DNA from: CALUOB01 sp944322305
GTDB lineage: Bacteria > Actinomycetota > Coriobacteriia > Coriobacteriales > Coriobacteriaceae
Reading direction: 5' to 3'
DNA: 64,000 nt
Assembly: GCA_963931605.1 (NCBI GenBank)
Contig: OZ007031.1
Span: 992,001-1,056,000, forward strand
The position numbers and the translations under genes are program-made. The notes under the pieces were generated by a model. It had not been told where the DNA came from. It saw only the letters and a list, made by a program, of their open reading frames with translations, and did no database searches. Positions 1 to 12,491 of this stretch are shown piece after piece (the first letter of the stretch is position 1; every line of letters begins with the position of its first letter).

Positions 1-1169
1 CCCGTGCCGCCCACGAGGGCACAGGGGTAGAGCTTGACCTCGTCGGGCAAAAAGGCCGGGTCGGTCACCAGGCGCGCGTAGTCGCGCTTGTCGCCCGCGG
101 GCTCGGCGCCCAAGAGGTTCGCCATGAAATGCGCGTGGATCTTGAACCCGAAGAGCCGCGCCAACGCGAAGGCGCGCGCCACCTCGGGCGCGCCGGCGCC
201 GCGGCGGTTCAGCGCCACCAGGCGCGCGTCGAGCGTCTGCACGCCCATCTGCACCTTGGTGCACCCCAGGCGGCGGATGCCCGCGAGGTCGGCAGCCGTG
301 ATGCGGTCGGGGCGCGTCTCCACCACCAGGCCCACCACGCGGTGCCGCGCGTCCTCGTTTGCGCGCTGCGCCCGCGCGAGGTCCTCCCAGCTCGCGCGCT
401 GCCAGGAGGCTGCCTGCCGCCAGGCGGGGCTCTTGTCGTACAGCGCGCGGCATGCCTCGTTGTAGGTGAGCGCGCCCGCGTCCACGCGCGCCTGCACCGA
501 CGCGGTTGCCCGGACCAGCTCCTCCTCGTCCGCAAGCACCCCGACGGCGCGGTACCGCGCGCGGCGGGCCTCCACGCCTTCGGGGGCAAACGTCCCGTCC
601 GCGCGCACGCCCTCGTTGAGCGCGCGGAACAGCTCGGTCACAAACCAGACTCGGTAGCTCTCCGGGTAGTCGCTCCACGTGCCGCCGAGCACGATAAGCT
701 CCACCTTGTCGGTGGGGTGACCCATCTGCGCCAGCGCCTGCAGGCGCGTCGCCACCTGCACGTACGGGTCGAAGCAGGCGCGCTCGGCGCGCTGGCAGGC
801 GGGCTCGTCAGCCAGGTAGCTCTTGGGCATGCGCACGTCGTTGGGGCAGTACAGGCAGGCGCTCGAGCAGGGCCCGGGCTTGGTGATGACGGTAATGGTG
901 GCCACGCCCGAGGCGGTGCGGCGCGGCTTCATGCGCAGGGCCGCAACCAGGCGGCGCTCAAGCGCCGGGTCTACCTCCCAGCGCTCCCAGCGCGCAGGGT
1001 CGTGCGCCTTCACGCCGAGGTAGTAGGGCAGCAGGGCCTTCTTGCTGAAGCGCGGCGCGCCGGGCGGCAGCAGCCGGTCGCGCGCGTGGAGGATGCCCTT
1101 CAGCGCCTTCTCGCCCAGCTCCCCGTGCGCGCGCAGATGCGCGAGTATGTCTGCGATAATCTCGTCCAT
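1..1169 (-). CDS. Elp3-family radical SAM protein, tRNA U34 modification (3' part outside window)
   Basis: Minus-strand reading frame open from an ATG at 1169 to the window edge, so about 389 N-terminal residues are visible. Residues 101-108 carry the radical SAM cluster ligands C101-x3-C105-x2-C108 within KPGPCSSACLYCPN. The following LIVLGGTWSDYP and VVETRPDRI stretches are typical of Elp3. In this family the radical SAM domain is followed by a GNAT acetyltransferase domain and modifies wobble uridine of tRNAs; that second domain would lie beyond base 1 and cannot be checked. The ATG is chosen because MDEIIADILAHL begins the conserved N-terminus. Transcribed divergently from the methyltransferase at 1434. 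Confidence 0.88.
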   Translation of the reverse strand, partial: MDEIIADILAHLRAHGELGEKALKGILHARDRLLPPGAPRFSKKALLPYYLGVKAHDPARWERWEVDPALERRLVAALRMKPRRTASGVATITVITKPGPCSSACLYCPNDVRMPKSYLADEPACQRAERACFDPYVQVATRLQALAQMGHPTDKVELIVLGGTWSDYPESYRVWFVTELFRALNEGVRADGTFAPEGVEARRARYRAVGVLADEEELVRATASVQARVDAGALTYNEACRALYDKSPAWRQAASWQRASWEDLARAQRANEDARHRVVGLVVETRPDRITAADLAGIRRLGCTKVQMGVQTLDARLVALNRRGAGAPEVARAFALARLFGFKIHAHFMANLLGAEPAGDKRDYARLVTDPAFLPDEVKLYPCALVGGT

Positions 1170-1237
1170 AGCATCTCAGTATACTTGAGCGCGCCGGCCG
1201 CGCGGCCGCCCAAGCGCGCAAGGGGCAACGGGCGCGC

Positions 1238-1302
1238 AAAGCATCGCACGGCTGACAAAACCAGTCGGTTTCGCGGCGTTTTTGTCAGCTGTGCGATGCT
1301 TT
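1238..1302. repeat. 23-nt inverted repeat in a divergent intergenic region
   Basis: Left arm 1238-1260 and right arm 1280-1302 are complementary over 23 positions with one G-T pair (GCATCGCACGGCTGACAAAA against TTTTGTCAGCTGTGCGATGC); the loop is 19 nt. It lies between the divergent elp3-like and methyltransferase genes, so it is not an obvious terminator. It could be an operator, a leader hairpin or a small mobile-repeat remnant. Confidence 0.75.
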
Positions 1303-1433
1303 CTCCCGCGCTCGGGAGAGGAGGCGCGCGGTGCCCCGGCCTTCCCATCCGGCGCCCGCCCTCTATACTGTTGCCGGGACGCACCCCGCCGGGCAACCGC
1401 CCGCGCGGCCGACCCGCTGTCGAAGGAAGCCCC

Positions 1434-2342
1434 ATGGACCTGCAGACGCAAACGACGCTCAACCGCATGACCGCGCGCTTCTACCGCACGCACGCGTCAT
1501 CCTTCTCAGCCACGCGGCAAGCGCCGTGGCACGGATGGCGGCGCGCCCTTGACGTCGCGCTTCCAGCCTTGGACTCCCCTAAGGGCGAGAACCGCGCGGG
1601 CCGAAGCGACGCGCCCCTCACCGTGCTCGACCTCGCCTGCGGCAACCTGCGCTACGAGCGGTTCTTGGCCGAGGCGCTGCCTGCGCGCGCCATCCGCACC
1701 TGGGCCGTCGACAACGCCGACGCGCTAGCCGCCGACGCGCAGCCCGCTCGAGCCCCGCGCGGCGGCGCCCCCAAAGCCGACGGCAAGACCGAGGCCCCCG
1801 CCGCAGAGAGCCCCTCAGCGGCCGGCGCCCCCGCCAACCTCGTCGTGAGCTACCAGCACCTCGACATCGTGGCTGCTCTTATCGCAAGCGGCAACGCCGG
1901 CGCGGTACCCCTGTCCGAGCAGATCAGCGCCCCTGCCTGCGACCTTGCCGTGGCCTTTGGCTTTTTCCACCACGTACCGGGCGCTGCGGCGCGCACAGCG
2001 CTTCTCGACGCCGTGCTCGCCAAGACGCGCCCGGGCGGCTGCGTCATCGCGTCTCTCTGGCGCTTCATGGAAAGCGAACGCCTGGCAGCCAAGGCCCGCG
2101 CCACCACGGCGCAGGCCCGGGCGGCCTTCCCCGCCCTGCAGCTCGAAAAAGACGACTACCTCCTGGGATGGCAGGACGCGCCGGGCGCGTACCGCTACTG
2201 CCACCACTTCGGCACCGGGGAGGTAGACCTGCTCGCCGCCCACGCGCGCGAGCGCTGGGGCTGCCGGCTTCTCGCGCGCTTCTCGGCCGACGGCAAGGCC
2301 GGCAACCTCAACACCTACCTTGTGCTGCAGCGCCCGCGCTGA
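1434..2342 (+). CDS. class I SAM-dependent methyltransferase
   Basis: 302 residues from the ATG at 1434. Residues 63-75 (TVLDLACGNLRYE) are motif I of the Rossmann-fold methyltransferases, and AFGFFHHVPG followed by TRPGGCVIASLWRF matches the motif IV/VI region seen in Trm9-like and UbiE-like small-molecule or tRNA methyltransferases. Residues about 95-120 are an Ala/Pro/Lys-rich insert that looks like a disordered loop. The true substrate cannot be read from the sequence. It is adjacent to the Elp3-like gene but divergent; a Trm9-type role on the wobble base modified by Elp3 would fit, but that is inference. Confidence 0.82.
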   Translation: MDLQTQTTLNRMTARFYRTHASSFSATRQAPWHGWRRALDVALPALDSPKGENRAGRSDAPLTVLDLACGNLRYERFLAEALPARAIRTWAVDNADALAADAQPARAPRGGAPKADGKTEAPAAESPSAAGAPANLVVSYQHLDIVAALIASGNAGAVPLSEQISAPACDLAVAFGFFHHVPGAAARTALLDAVLAKTRPGGCVIASLWRFMESERLAAKARATTAQARAAFPALQLEKDDYLLGWQDAPGAYRYCHHFGTGEVDLLAAHARERWGCRLLARFSADGKAGNLNTYLVLQRPR

Positions 2343-2369
2343 GGCGTCAACGGGGCAAGGCACCCGGTC

Positions 2370-3461
2370 CTACCTGCGCAAGACCTCGCCCAGCACGGCG
2401 TCGAGAGCCTCGATGTCCTCGGGGCGCGTCGCCCAGCTCGTGGCGAAGCGCACCGCGGTATGGCCCTCGTCCACGCGCTCCCAAAAGCTCACGCGCACCT
2501 GCTTGCGCAGCCGCTCGCAGGCGTCGTTGTCAAGCACCACGAACTGCTGGTTGGTGGGCGAGTCGAGAAAGAACGTGCAGCCGTGCGCCGCGAGCACCGC
2601 GCGCAGGCGCTCGGCCATCTGGATCGCATGGGCCCCCAGCGCCCCGTACAGCGTGTCCTCAGCCGCGCACAGACCGTCCCCCGCGCCGTCCGCACCGCGC
2701 TCCGCCGGCGAGAACAGCTCGGCGAACTGCACGCCCAGAAGGCGCCCCTTGGCCACCAGGGCCCCGTGGCTTTTCACCTGCGTGGTAAAGTGCGCGGGCG
2801 CCCCTGCCGGGAACACCACCGCCTCGCCGCACAGCGCGCCCACCTTGGTGCCGCCGATGTAGAACGCCTCGCACAGGCGCGCCACGTCCGGCAGCGTCAC
2901 GTCCGTGCCGGGCGCGGCCAGGCCATAGCCGAGGCGCGCGCCGTCCAGATACAGCGGGATCGCGCGGGCGCGGCACACCGCCGAGAGCGCCTCGAGCTCG
3001 GCCAGGCTGTACAGCGTGCCCACCTCGGTGGGATGCGAGACGTACACCGCGCCGGGGAACACCATGTGCTCGTGGTTCTCATCTGCCCAGAAGGCGGCGA
3101 GAAACGCCTCGAGCTCGCCGGCGTCCAGCTTGCCGTCGTGCTGCGGCAGCGTGAGCACCTTGTGACCCGTTGCCTCGATGGCGCCCGCCTCGTGCACAGC
3201 CACGTGCCCGGTCTCAGCGGCTACCACGCCCTCCCAGGGCTTGAGCAGCGCGTCGAGAACCACCTGGTTGGTCTGCGTGCCGCCAGTGAGGAACACCACG
3301 TCGGCCTCGGGCGCCGCGCAGGCGCGCCGGATGCGCTCGGTCGCCTCGGCGCAGAAGCGGTCGGTGCCGTAGCCCGGCTCGCTTTGCAGGTTCGTCCGCG
3401 CAAAGGCCTCCAGAATCCGCGGATGGCACCCTTCGGAGTAGTCGTTCTCAAACGCCAGCAT
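2370..3461 (-). CDS. threonine aldolase / beta-eliminating lyase family PLP enzyme
   Basis: 363 residues from the ATG at 3461, chosen because GGAGGC lies directly upstream and MLAFENDYSEG is the usual N-terminus; a longer frame to 3512 lacks such support. It is a fold-type I PLP enzyme: LYLDGARLGYG (Asp173, which contacts the pyridine nitrogen) and FYIGGTKVGAL with the Schiff-base lysine near 206. The family cleaves L-threonine or allo-threonine to glycine and acetaldehyde. Length and motifs agree with low-specificity aldolases, but related beta-elimination activities cannot be excluded. It converges with the methyltransferase, leaving only 27 bases between stop codons. Confidence 0.87.
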   Translation of the reverse strand: MLAFENDYSEGCHPRILEAFARTNLQSEPGYGTDRFCAEATERIRRACAAPEADVVFLTGGTQTNQVVLDALLKPWEGVVAAETGHVAVHEAGAIEATGHKVLTLPQHDGKLDAGELEAFLAAFWADENHEHMVFPGAVYVSHPTEVGTLYSLAELEALSAVCRARAIPLYLDGARLGYGLAAPGTDVTLPDVARLCEAFYIGGTKVGALCGEAVVFPAGAPAHFTTQVKSHGALVAKGRLLGVQFAELFSPAERGADGAGDGLCAAEDTLYGALGAHAIQMAERLRAVLAAHGCTFFLDSPTNQQFVVLDNDACERLRKQVRVSFWERVDEGHTAVRFATSWATRPEDIEALDAVLGEVLRR

Positions 3462-3626
3462 GCAGCCTCCCCGTCTCGGTCCGTACGCGCCTTGGCAGGC
3501 GCGCCACCCCACTATACTGCGAACCGCGCGCCCAAAAGGAGCGCACGGCCCGATCCCCGGCGTCAGTTGTCACGCGCAAGCCGGGCAAACAGCAGCTTGA
3601 CCCATCGACCCGCTATGACCCGAAGG

Positions 3627-3632
3627 TATAAT
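3627..3632 (+). promoter_or_regulatory. candidate -10 box (TATAAT) for the glycosylase gene
   Basis: A perfect TATAAT lies 50 bases before the start codon at 3682. No good -35 box sits 16-18 bases upstream (TTGACC at 3597 is 24 bases away), so only the -10 is supported. An AGGAGGGG ribosome site follows at about 3663. Confidence 0.4.
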
Positions 3633-3681
3633 CGCGAACAATCGAACTACCATACCGCACATAGGAGGGGATAAACGCCCG

Positions 3682-4197
3682 ATGAGCGAGCTGGTAAGCC
3701 ATACGATTCCGCCGGTGTACAACGAGCAGGCGCGCGTGCTCATACTCGGCACCATGCCCTCGCCGGCTTCGCGCGCCGCCGCCTTCTACTACGGTCATCC
3801 CCGCAACCGCTTCTGGCGGGTCATGGAGCGTCTGTGGGGACTCCCCGACCATGCCCTCACAGAAAACGACCAGCGCGTTGCCTTTTTGCTCGAGAACCGC
3901 ATCGCCTTGTGGGACGTCCTGGCGCGCTGCGAGATCCATGGCGCCTCTGACGCCAGCATACGCAACGCCGAGCCCAACAACCTTGCCCTCATCACCGAAC
4001 ACGCCAGCATCCAGGCTGTTTTCACCACCGGAGCCAAAGCCGCCCAGCTCTATCATCGCCTATGCGAGAAACACGTCGGCATGCCCGCCGTCGCTCTCCC
4101 CTCCACAAGCCCCGCCAACGCCCGCATGAGCCTTGAGCAGCTGGTAGAGGCCTACCGCATCGTCAAAGAAACAGCAGAAGGCCCTGCACGCGCATAG
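3682..4197 (+). CDS. DNA-deoxyinosine (hypoxanthine) glycosylase, UDG superfamily
   Basis: 171 residues. The N-terminus RVLILGTMPSP resembles the GxxPG-type active-site loop of the uracil-DNA glycosylase superfamily. YYGHPRNRFWRVM, IALWDVLARCEI and the terminal LPSTSPAN loop are hallmarks of family 6 hypoxanthine-DNA glycosylases. The enzyme would excise deaminated adenine from DNA in base-excision repair. It starts 20 bases after a clear AGGAGG site and ends just before the terminator of the opposing rRNA operon. Full-length by family standards. Confidence 0.85.
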   Translation: MSELVSHTIPPVYNEQARVLILGTMPSPASRAAAFYYGHPRNRFWRVMERLWGLPDHALTENDQRVAFLLENRIALWDVLARCEIHGASDASIRNAEPNNLALITEHASIQAVFTTGAKAAQLYHRLCEKHVGMPAVALPSTSPANARMSLEQLVEAYRIVKETAEGPARA

Positions 4198-4216
4198 CAG
4201 CGCAACAACGCGCCAA

Positions 4217-4240
4217 TAAAAAAGCTCCCAAAGGAGCCTT
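4217..4240 (-). terminator. intrinsic terminator of the rRNA operon
   Basis: Read on the minus strand, GGCTCC-TTTGG-GAGC runs into six U residues (plus-strand A tract 4218-4223). It lies about 55 bases beyond the 5S 3' end. Because it is flanked by A/T on both sides it may also serve the convergent glycosylase gene. Confidence 0.75.
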
Positions 4241-4294
4241 GTTACAAGGTGAACGATAAGGACGTTCCACCGCAGAAACGGGGAACGCCGCCTA

Positions 4295-4414
4295 CCGGTC
4301 GGCGACGCCCTGCCCTCCCGCCGCCTGGCGCGGCAGTACTCTCGGCGCGGGGGCGCTTGACTTCCGGGTTCGGAATGGTTCCGGGTATGCCCGCCCCGCT
4401 CGGGTCGCCGACCG
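4295..4414 (-). rRNA. rrf: 5S ribosomal RNA
   Basis: About 120 nt whose two ends pair to form helix I (GTCGGCGACC with GGTCGCCGAC). The conserved core CCATTCCGAACCCGGAAGTC and the loop sequence AGTACTGCC are present. The exact ends are set by helix I pairing and may be off by a few bases. Confidence 0.93.
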
Positions 4415-4503
4415 GGAGGCGGCGTTCGCTTCCCGGCCGAGGGTTCCTAAGGCGCCCTGAGGGCCGCACAGCGCTTCGGGGAGAGAGTGCCTGAGAGGTG
4501 TGT

Positions 4504-7472
<2,969 letters not shown>

Positions 7473-7776
7473 TAGAGGGTCGGAACCCTCTCGTTCTCGA
7501 ACTCCAAGGTAAATCATTGTCTTGCGATGATGCATACTCTTGCGTTGCGATCGATCAACGAAGTGATCGTGTCTTCTCTCAGATGCGACCAACTATTCTT
7601 GGTTGAATCGTTGGTTTCTCTCCTCTGCGCTATGCGGCTCTCAAGGTGCCCCAGGCTGCCCTGGGGACCGGAGACCGGCGGTTGGGCGCGCGAGATACGG
7701 GAAAGGTATGCGGGCCGGGTCGCCCGGCCGGGCTTCTTCTCTGAAATAAGGTTGTCTTTCCTCGGGCTTCTCCCTA
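7473..7776 (-). other. 16S-23S internal transcribed spacer, no tRNA gene
   Basis: About 300 bases. No tRNA cloverleaf or TTCGA-type T-loop is visible. The stretch at about 7638-7655 reads, on the minus strand, GGGGCACCTTGAGAGCC, and nearly recurs in the 16S leader at about 9500-9516. Such a repeated leader/spacer motif is the expected place for a boxA-like rRNA antitermination signal. Confidence 0.7.
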
Positions 7777-9288
<1,512 letters not shown>

Positions 9289-9700
9289 AGGCGGGTGGTC
9301 GCCCACCCGCCCCGACCGGGCGCCCGCCCGGCTCCGCATACGCCTTTGGAAAAAGCTTGGATCCATCGGAGCGAAACGCCCTCGCTAAACGCTGTCCTGG
9401 TAAGGTACGAGCTAGAAAAGGTTTTCGTCCGAAACTTCGCTGTCCGTCTTTCCCTCTCGCGCGTCCGCCTCGGCTCTCGCCTCGGCGTCCGCCGATATCC
9501 GGTTCTCAAGGTGCCCCGCGGGGCCCTCGGGGCCGCGCGGCAGGGAGATATATTGCCAGCCGCCACCGGGGCGCGCAAGGGGGCGGGCGGGGGTTCACGG
9601 GATCTTCACATCTCGGGGAGCGGGGGCTGCGGCCGGGGGCGCTTCCCCTTAACATCCGAACGCTTCTCCCTCTAGGCGCTTGCCCCCCTCCTTTTATGCG
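9289..9700 (-). promoter_or_regulatory. rRNA operon promoter and leader region
   Basis: About 410 bases without a gene, upstream of 16S. On the minus strand TTGCGC near 9575 and AATATA/TATATC near 9550 form a weak candidate promoter (spacer 18-20). The GGGGCACCTTGAGAACC motif at 9500-9516 recurs in the 16S-23S spacer. A strong GGCGGGTGG/CCACCCGCC hairpin abuts the 16S 5' end at 9291-9313 and may be part of the processing stem. No tRNA is visible. Confidence 0.5.
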
Positions 9701-9734
9701 GGAAGCCCCGGACAGCACAATGTCCGGGGCTCCC
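9701..9734. terminator. GC-rich hairpin after phosphoglucomutase
   Basis: Arms 9701-9714 and 9721-9734 (AGCCCCGGACA against TGTCCGGGGCT) enclose a six-base loop. It lies 44 bases beyond the pgm stop codon, but has no U tract on either strand. A U-less terminator is plausible in a high-GC genome; an insulator before the rRNA promoter is the alternative. Confidence 0.5.
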
Positions 9735-9777
9735 GTATCCGCACGGCCGCAACCGCGCGACTTCCAGCGCTTAGCGC

Positions 9778-11472
9778 TTACGCGAGCACCTCGCGCGCAG
9801 CCTTCTCCAGCTCAACCAGGACGGCCTCGGCCTCAGCCTTGGTTGCGCCCTTGGCGAACAGGTACGCCTTGATCTTGGGCTCGGTGCCGGACGGGCGGAT
9901 GATGATCTTGTCGCCCGTGGCGAGATCGAACTCGATGACGTTGGCCTTGGGCAGCCTGTTGACGCCCTCGCCGTAGTCCACGACCTTTTCGACCGCGGTG
10001 CCGGCGAGCTCGGTCGGAGCCTCGGCGCGGAGCCCTGCCATGATGCCGGCCATCTTGGCGGAACCGTCGGCGCCGGGGTAGCTGAGAGAGATCGTCTTGT
10101 TCAGGTAGTAGCCGAGCTCCTCGTACAGCGCGCGCATGGCCTGGACCAGGTTCATGCCCTTGAGCTTGTAGTACTGAGCCATCTGGCAGATGAGCATGGA
10201 GGCGTTCACGGCGTCCTTGTCGCGCACGTGGTCGCCGGAGAGATAGCCGTAGGACTCCTCGAAGCCGAAGATGAAGCGGTCGACCTCGCCCGCGTCGGAC
10301 AGGCTGGTGATGATGTCGCCGATGTACTTGAAGCCGGTGAGGCAGCGACGCAGCTCGAAGCCGTACTTCTCGGCCAGCGGGTCAACCATGGAGGAGGACA
10401 CGATGGTGGTGACGGCGACCTTGGTCTTGAGGTCCTCACCGCGCTCGGCGCGCATCTTGCAGATGTAGTCCAGCAGCAGGACGCCCATCTCGTTGCCGGT
10501 CAGCAGCGTGTAGTCGTCGCCGTCCTTGCAGGCAACGCCCACGCGGTCGGCGTCGGGGTCCGTGGCGAGCAGCAGGTCGGGGTGAACCTCCTCGCACAGG
10601 TCGATGCCCTTCTGCATGGCCTCGCGGATCTCGGGGTTCGGGTACGGGCAGGTGGGGAAGTTGCCGTCCGGATCCTTCTGCTCGGGCACGATGGTGATGT
10701 CGGTGACGCCCACCTTGTTGAGGACGGTGGTGACCGGGATCAGGCCGGTGCCGTTGAGCGGGGTGTAGACGAGCTTGAGGGGCGCCTGGGCGATCTCGTC
10801 CTCGGAGAGGTTGTTGACCGACTTGGAAACCACGGCGTCGTAGTAGCGCTCGAGGCAGTCGTCGCCGATCCACTTGATGAGGCCCTTCTCGACAGCCTCG
10901 TCGAAGTCCATGGTCTTGGCGCCGCCGAACATGGGGGTCTCGGCGATGGAGGCGGAGATGGCGGCAGCGGCCTCAGAGGTGATCTGGCAGCCGTCGGGGC
11001 CGTAGGCCTTGTAGCCGTTGTACTGCGCCGGATTGTGCGAGGCAGTGACGCACACGCCACCGGAGCACTTGAGGTCGCGCACGGCCCACGAAAGGGTGGG
11101 GACCGGCGAGATGCGCGGGTACACGTAGGCGGTCACGCCGTTGGCGGCGAAGATGGCGGCGGCGGTCTTCACGAACAGCTCGCCGTTGTTGCGGCTGTCG
11201 CGCGCGATGGCGACGGTGGGGTTCTCGAAGTTGGCCACCAGGTAGTCGGCGAAGCCCTGGCTCGCGCGGCCGACGGTGTAGATGTTCATGCGGTTGGTGC
11301 CGGCACCCAGCGTGCCGCGCAGACCCGCGGTCCCGAACTCGAGATCCTGGAAGAAGGCGTCGGTGATGGCGTCGGTGTCGTTGTTCTCCTTCATCTCGGC
11401 CAGCTCGGCGGCCAAGGTGGGATCGGTGACGTTGTCGACCCACTCGTCAAGCAGCTTCATAACATCAACCAT
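9778..11472 (-). CDS. pgm: phosphoglucomutase/phosphomannomutase (alpha-D-phosphohexomutase)
   Basis: 564 residues from the ATG at 11472, preceded at 11483-11488 by AGGAGG; the frame continues upstream without supporting sequence. All four family signatures are present: the phosphoserine loop TASHNPAQYNGYK (Ser145), the metal loop DPDADR (305-310), the sugar loop GFEESYGY (about 400) and the phosphate loop RPSGTEPKIK near the C-terminus. The enzyme interconverts hexose-1- and hexose-6-phosphates, feeding glycogen and surface sugar nucleotides such as those needed by the polysaccharide operon at 37-49 kb. Length matches the long bacterial PGM class. Confidence 0.96.
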   Translation of the reverse strand: MVDVMKLLDEWVDNVTDPTLAAELAEMKENNDTDAITDAFFQDLEFGTAGLRGTLGAGTNRMNIYTVGRASQGFADYLVANFENPTVAIARDSRNNGELFVKTAAAIFAANGVTAYVYPRISPVPTLSWAVRDLKCSGGVCVTASHNPAQYNGYKAYGPDGCQITSEAAAAISASIAETPMFGGAKTMDFDEAVEKGLIKWIGDDCLERYYDAVVSKSVNNLSEDEIAQAPLKLVYTPLNGTGLIPVTTVLNKVGVTDITIVPEQKDPDGNFPTCPYPNPEIREAMQKGIDLCEEVHPDLLLATDPDADRVGVACKDGDDYTLLTGNEMGVLLLDYICKMRAERGEDLKTKVAVTTIVSSSMVDPLAEKYGFELRRCLTGFKYIGDIITSLSDAGEVDRFIFGFEESYGYLSGDHVRDKDAVNASMLICQMAQYYKLKGMNLVQAMRALYEELGYYLNKTISLSYPGADGSAKMAGIMAGLRAEAPTELAGTAVEKVVDYGEGVNRLPKANVIEFDLATGDKIIIRPSGTEPKIKAYLFAKGATKAEAEAVLVELEKAAREVLA

Positions 11473-11557
11473 GTAAATCGATCCTCCTGCTGATCGATGG
11501 ACACTGATACACCTAGCAGGATACGCCTTGCGCAGGCAGGCGGACGCCCGCAATCGG

Positions 11558-12241
11558 TCAGCGGCGGCGCGCCAACACCCGGGCGCGCTCCGCCAGGCGG
11601 CTCTCGGTGTGCGCCAGCACGTCGCGGTACACGTCGTCGAAAAACTTCTGGTCAAGAAGCGTGTAAGAGAGCCTGGCCGGGGCGGCGGGTACGTTGTCGC
11701 GCGCGATCTTCTCGGCCGCAGCCAGCGCCTTGTCAACCGTTGCCCGGTCGACGGGGTACTGCGGGAAGGACTCGGCCGCGCGGTACAGCGCCTCGGAGGC
11801 GTGCGGCGCGGCGGGCACCGGCAGCAGGTGGCCGAACGTGTCGAAGTCGGTCTGCTTGCGCACGCGGGTGCGCTCCCCCGCCGGGATGCCGCGCGCCGCG
11901 ATGAAGCGCCGCACGCGCGAGTTCCACATGTTGTCGGCCGCCAGATGCGCCCACACGCCCAGCACCAGATCGCCGGGATCCTCGCCGCGGCGGTCGGCCG
12001 CCACCACGTAGCGGTCCCAGAACTCGTCGTCGCGCGGACAGGGAATGGCGCCCGCGCCCGCGAAGTGCGTCTCGCGGTACGGCAGCTTGCGGTCCACGTC
12101 GGGCACCATGTAGCCCACGTAGATGTCGGGCACCAGGTTGCCGAAGAGGAACAGGTTAGGGTCGCGCACGCCCAGGGCCTGCGCCCCCGAGGTCTCAAGC
12201 AGCCGCGCCGTCTCGGCCATGTGTATGTTCCAGCTGGGCAT
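11558..12241 (-). CDS. zinc-dependent phospholipase C-like domain protein
   Basis: 227 residues from ATG 12241 (MPSWNIHM), with GAAAGG upstream. The N-terminal WNIHMAET, the LFLFGNLVPDIYVGYMVPD segment and the later VLGVWAHLAADNMWN resemble the histidine/aspartate metal ligands of the Zn-dependent PLC-like family, in which His and Asp residues are spread along an all-helical fold. There is no signal peptide, so a secreted phospholipase is unlikely; many such Coriobacterial proteins are uncharacterised. It lies 85 bases upstream of pgm on the same strand. Confidence 0.6.
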   Translation of the reverse strand: MPSWNIHMAETARLLETSGAQALGVRDPNLFLFGNLVPDIYVGYMVPDVDRKLPYRETHFAGAGAIPCPRDDEFWDRYVVAADRRGEDPGDLVLGVWAHLAADNMWNSRVRRFIAARGIPAGERTRVRKQTDFDTFGHLLPVPAAPHASEALYRAAESFPQYPVDRATVDKALAAAEKIARDNVPAAPARLSYTLLDQKFFDDVYRDVLAHTESRLAERARVLARRR

Positions 12242-12491
12242 GAGCCGCACGCCTTTCTCGCAAAATGAGTTAGGTACCGCAACCGCGGCAATCGCGCGCC
12301 GCGAGGAACGCCCTGGGCGGCGCAGGGGTGGGAGCTGCGCATAGAGGCTAAGCGGCCACAAACCGCCCCGGCCCCGAAACCAAAAGGCACGTCCAGGCGC
12401 CCGAGATTACCCCGAACGAAGAGTGCATGCACCTACCTTGATGCACGATGAGCGAGGGGCAAGGTCGGGTGCCGGGGCGCGCCGTCACCTA

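Noticed and set aside
7473..7776. Possible tRNA-Ile or tRNA-Ala in the 16S-23S spacer
   Set aside because: No acceptor-stem pairing or T-loop signature could be found on the minus strand.
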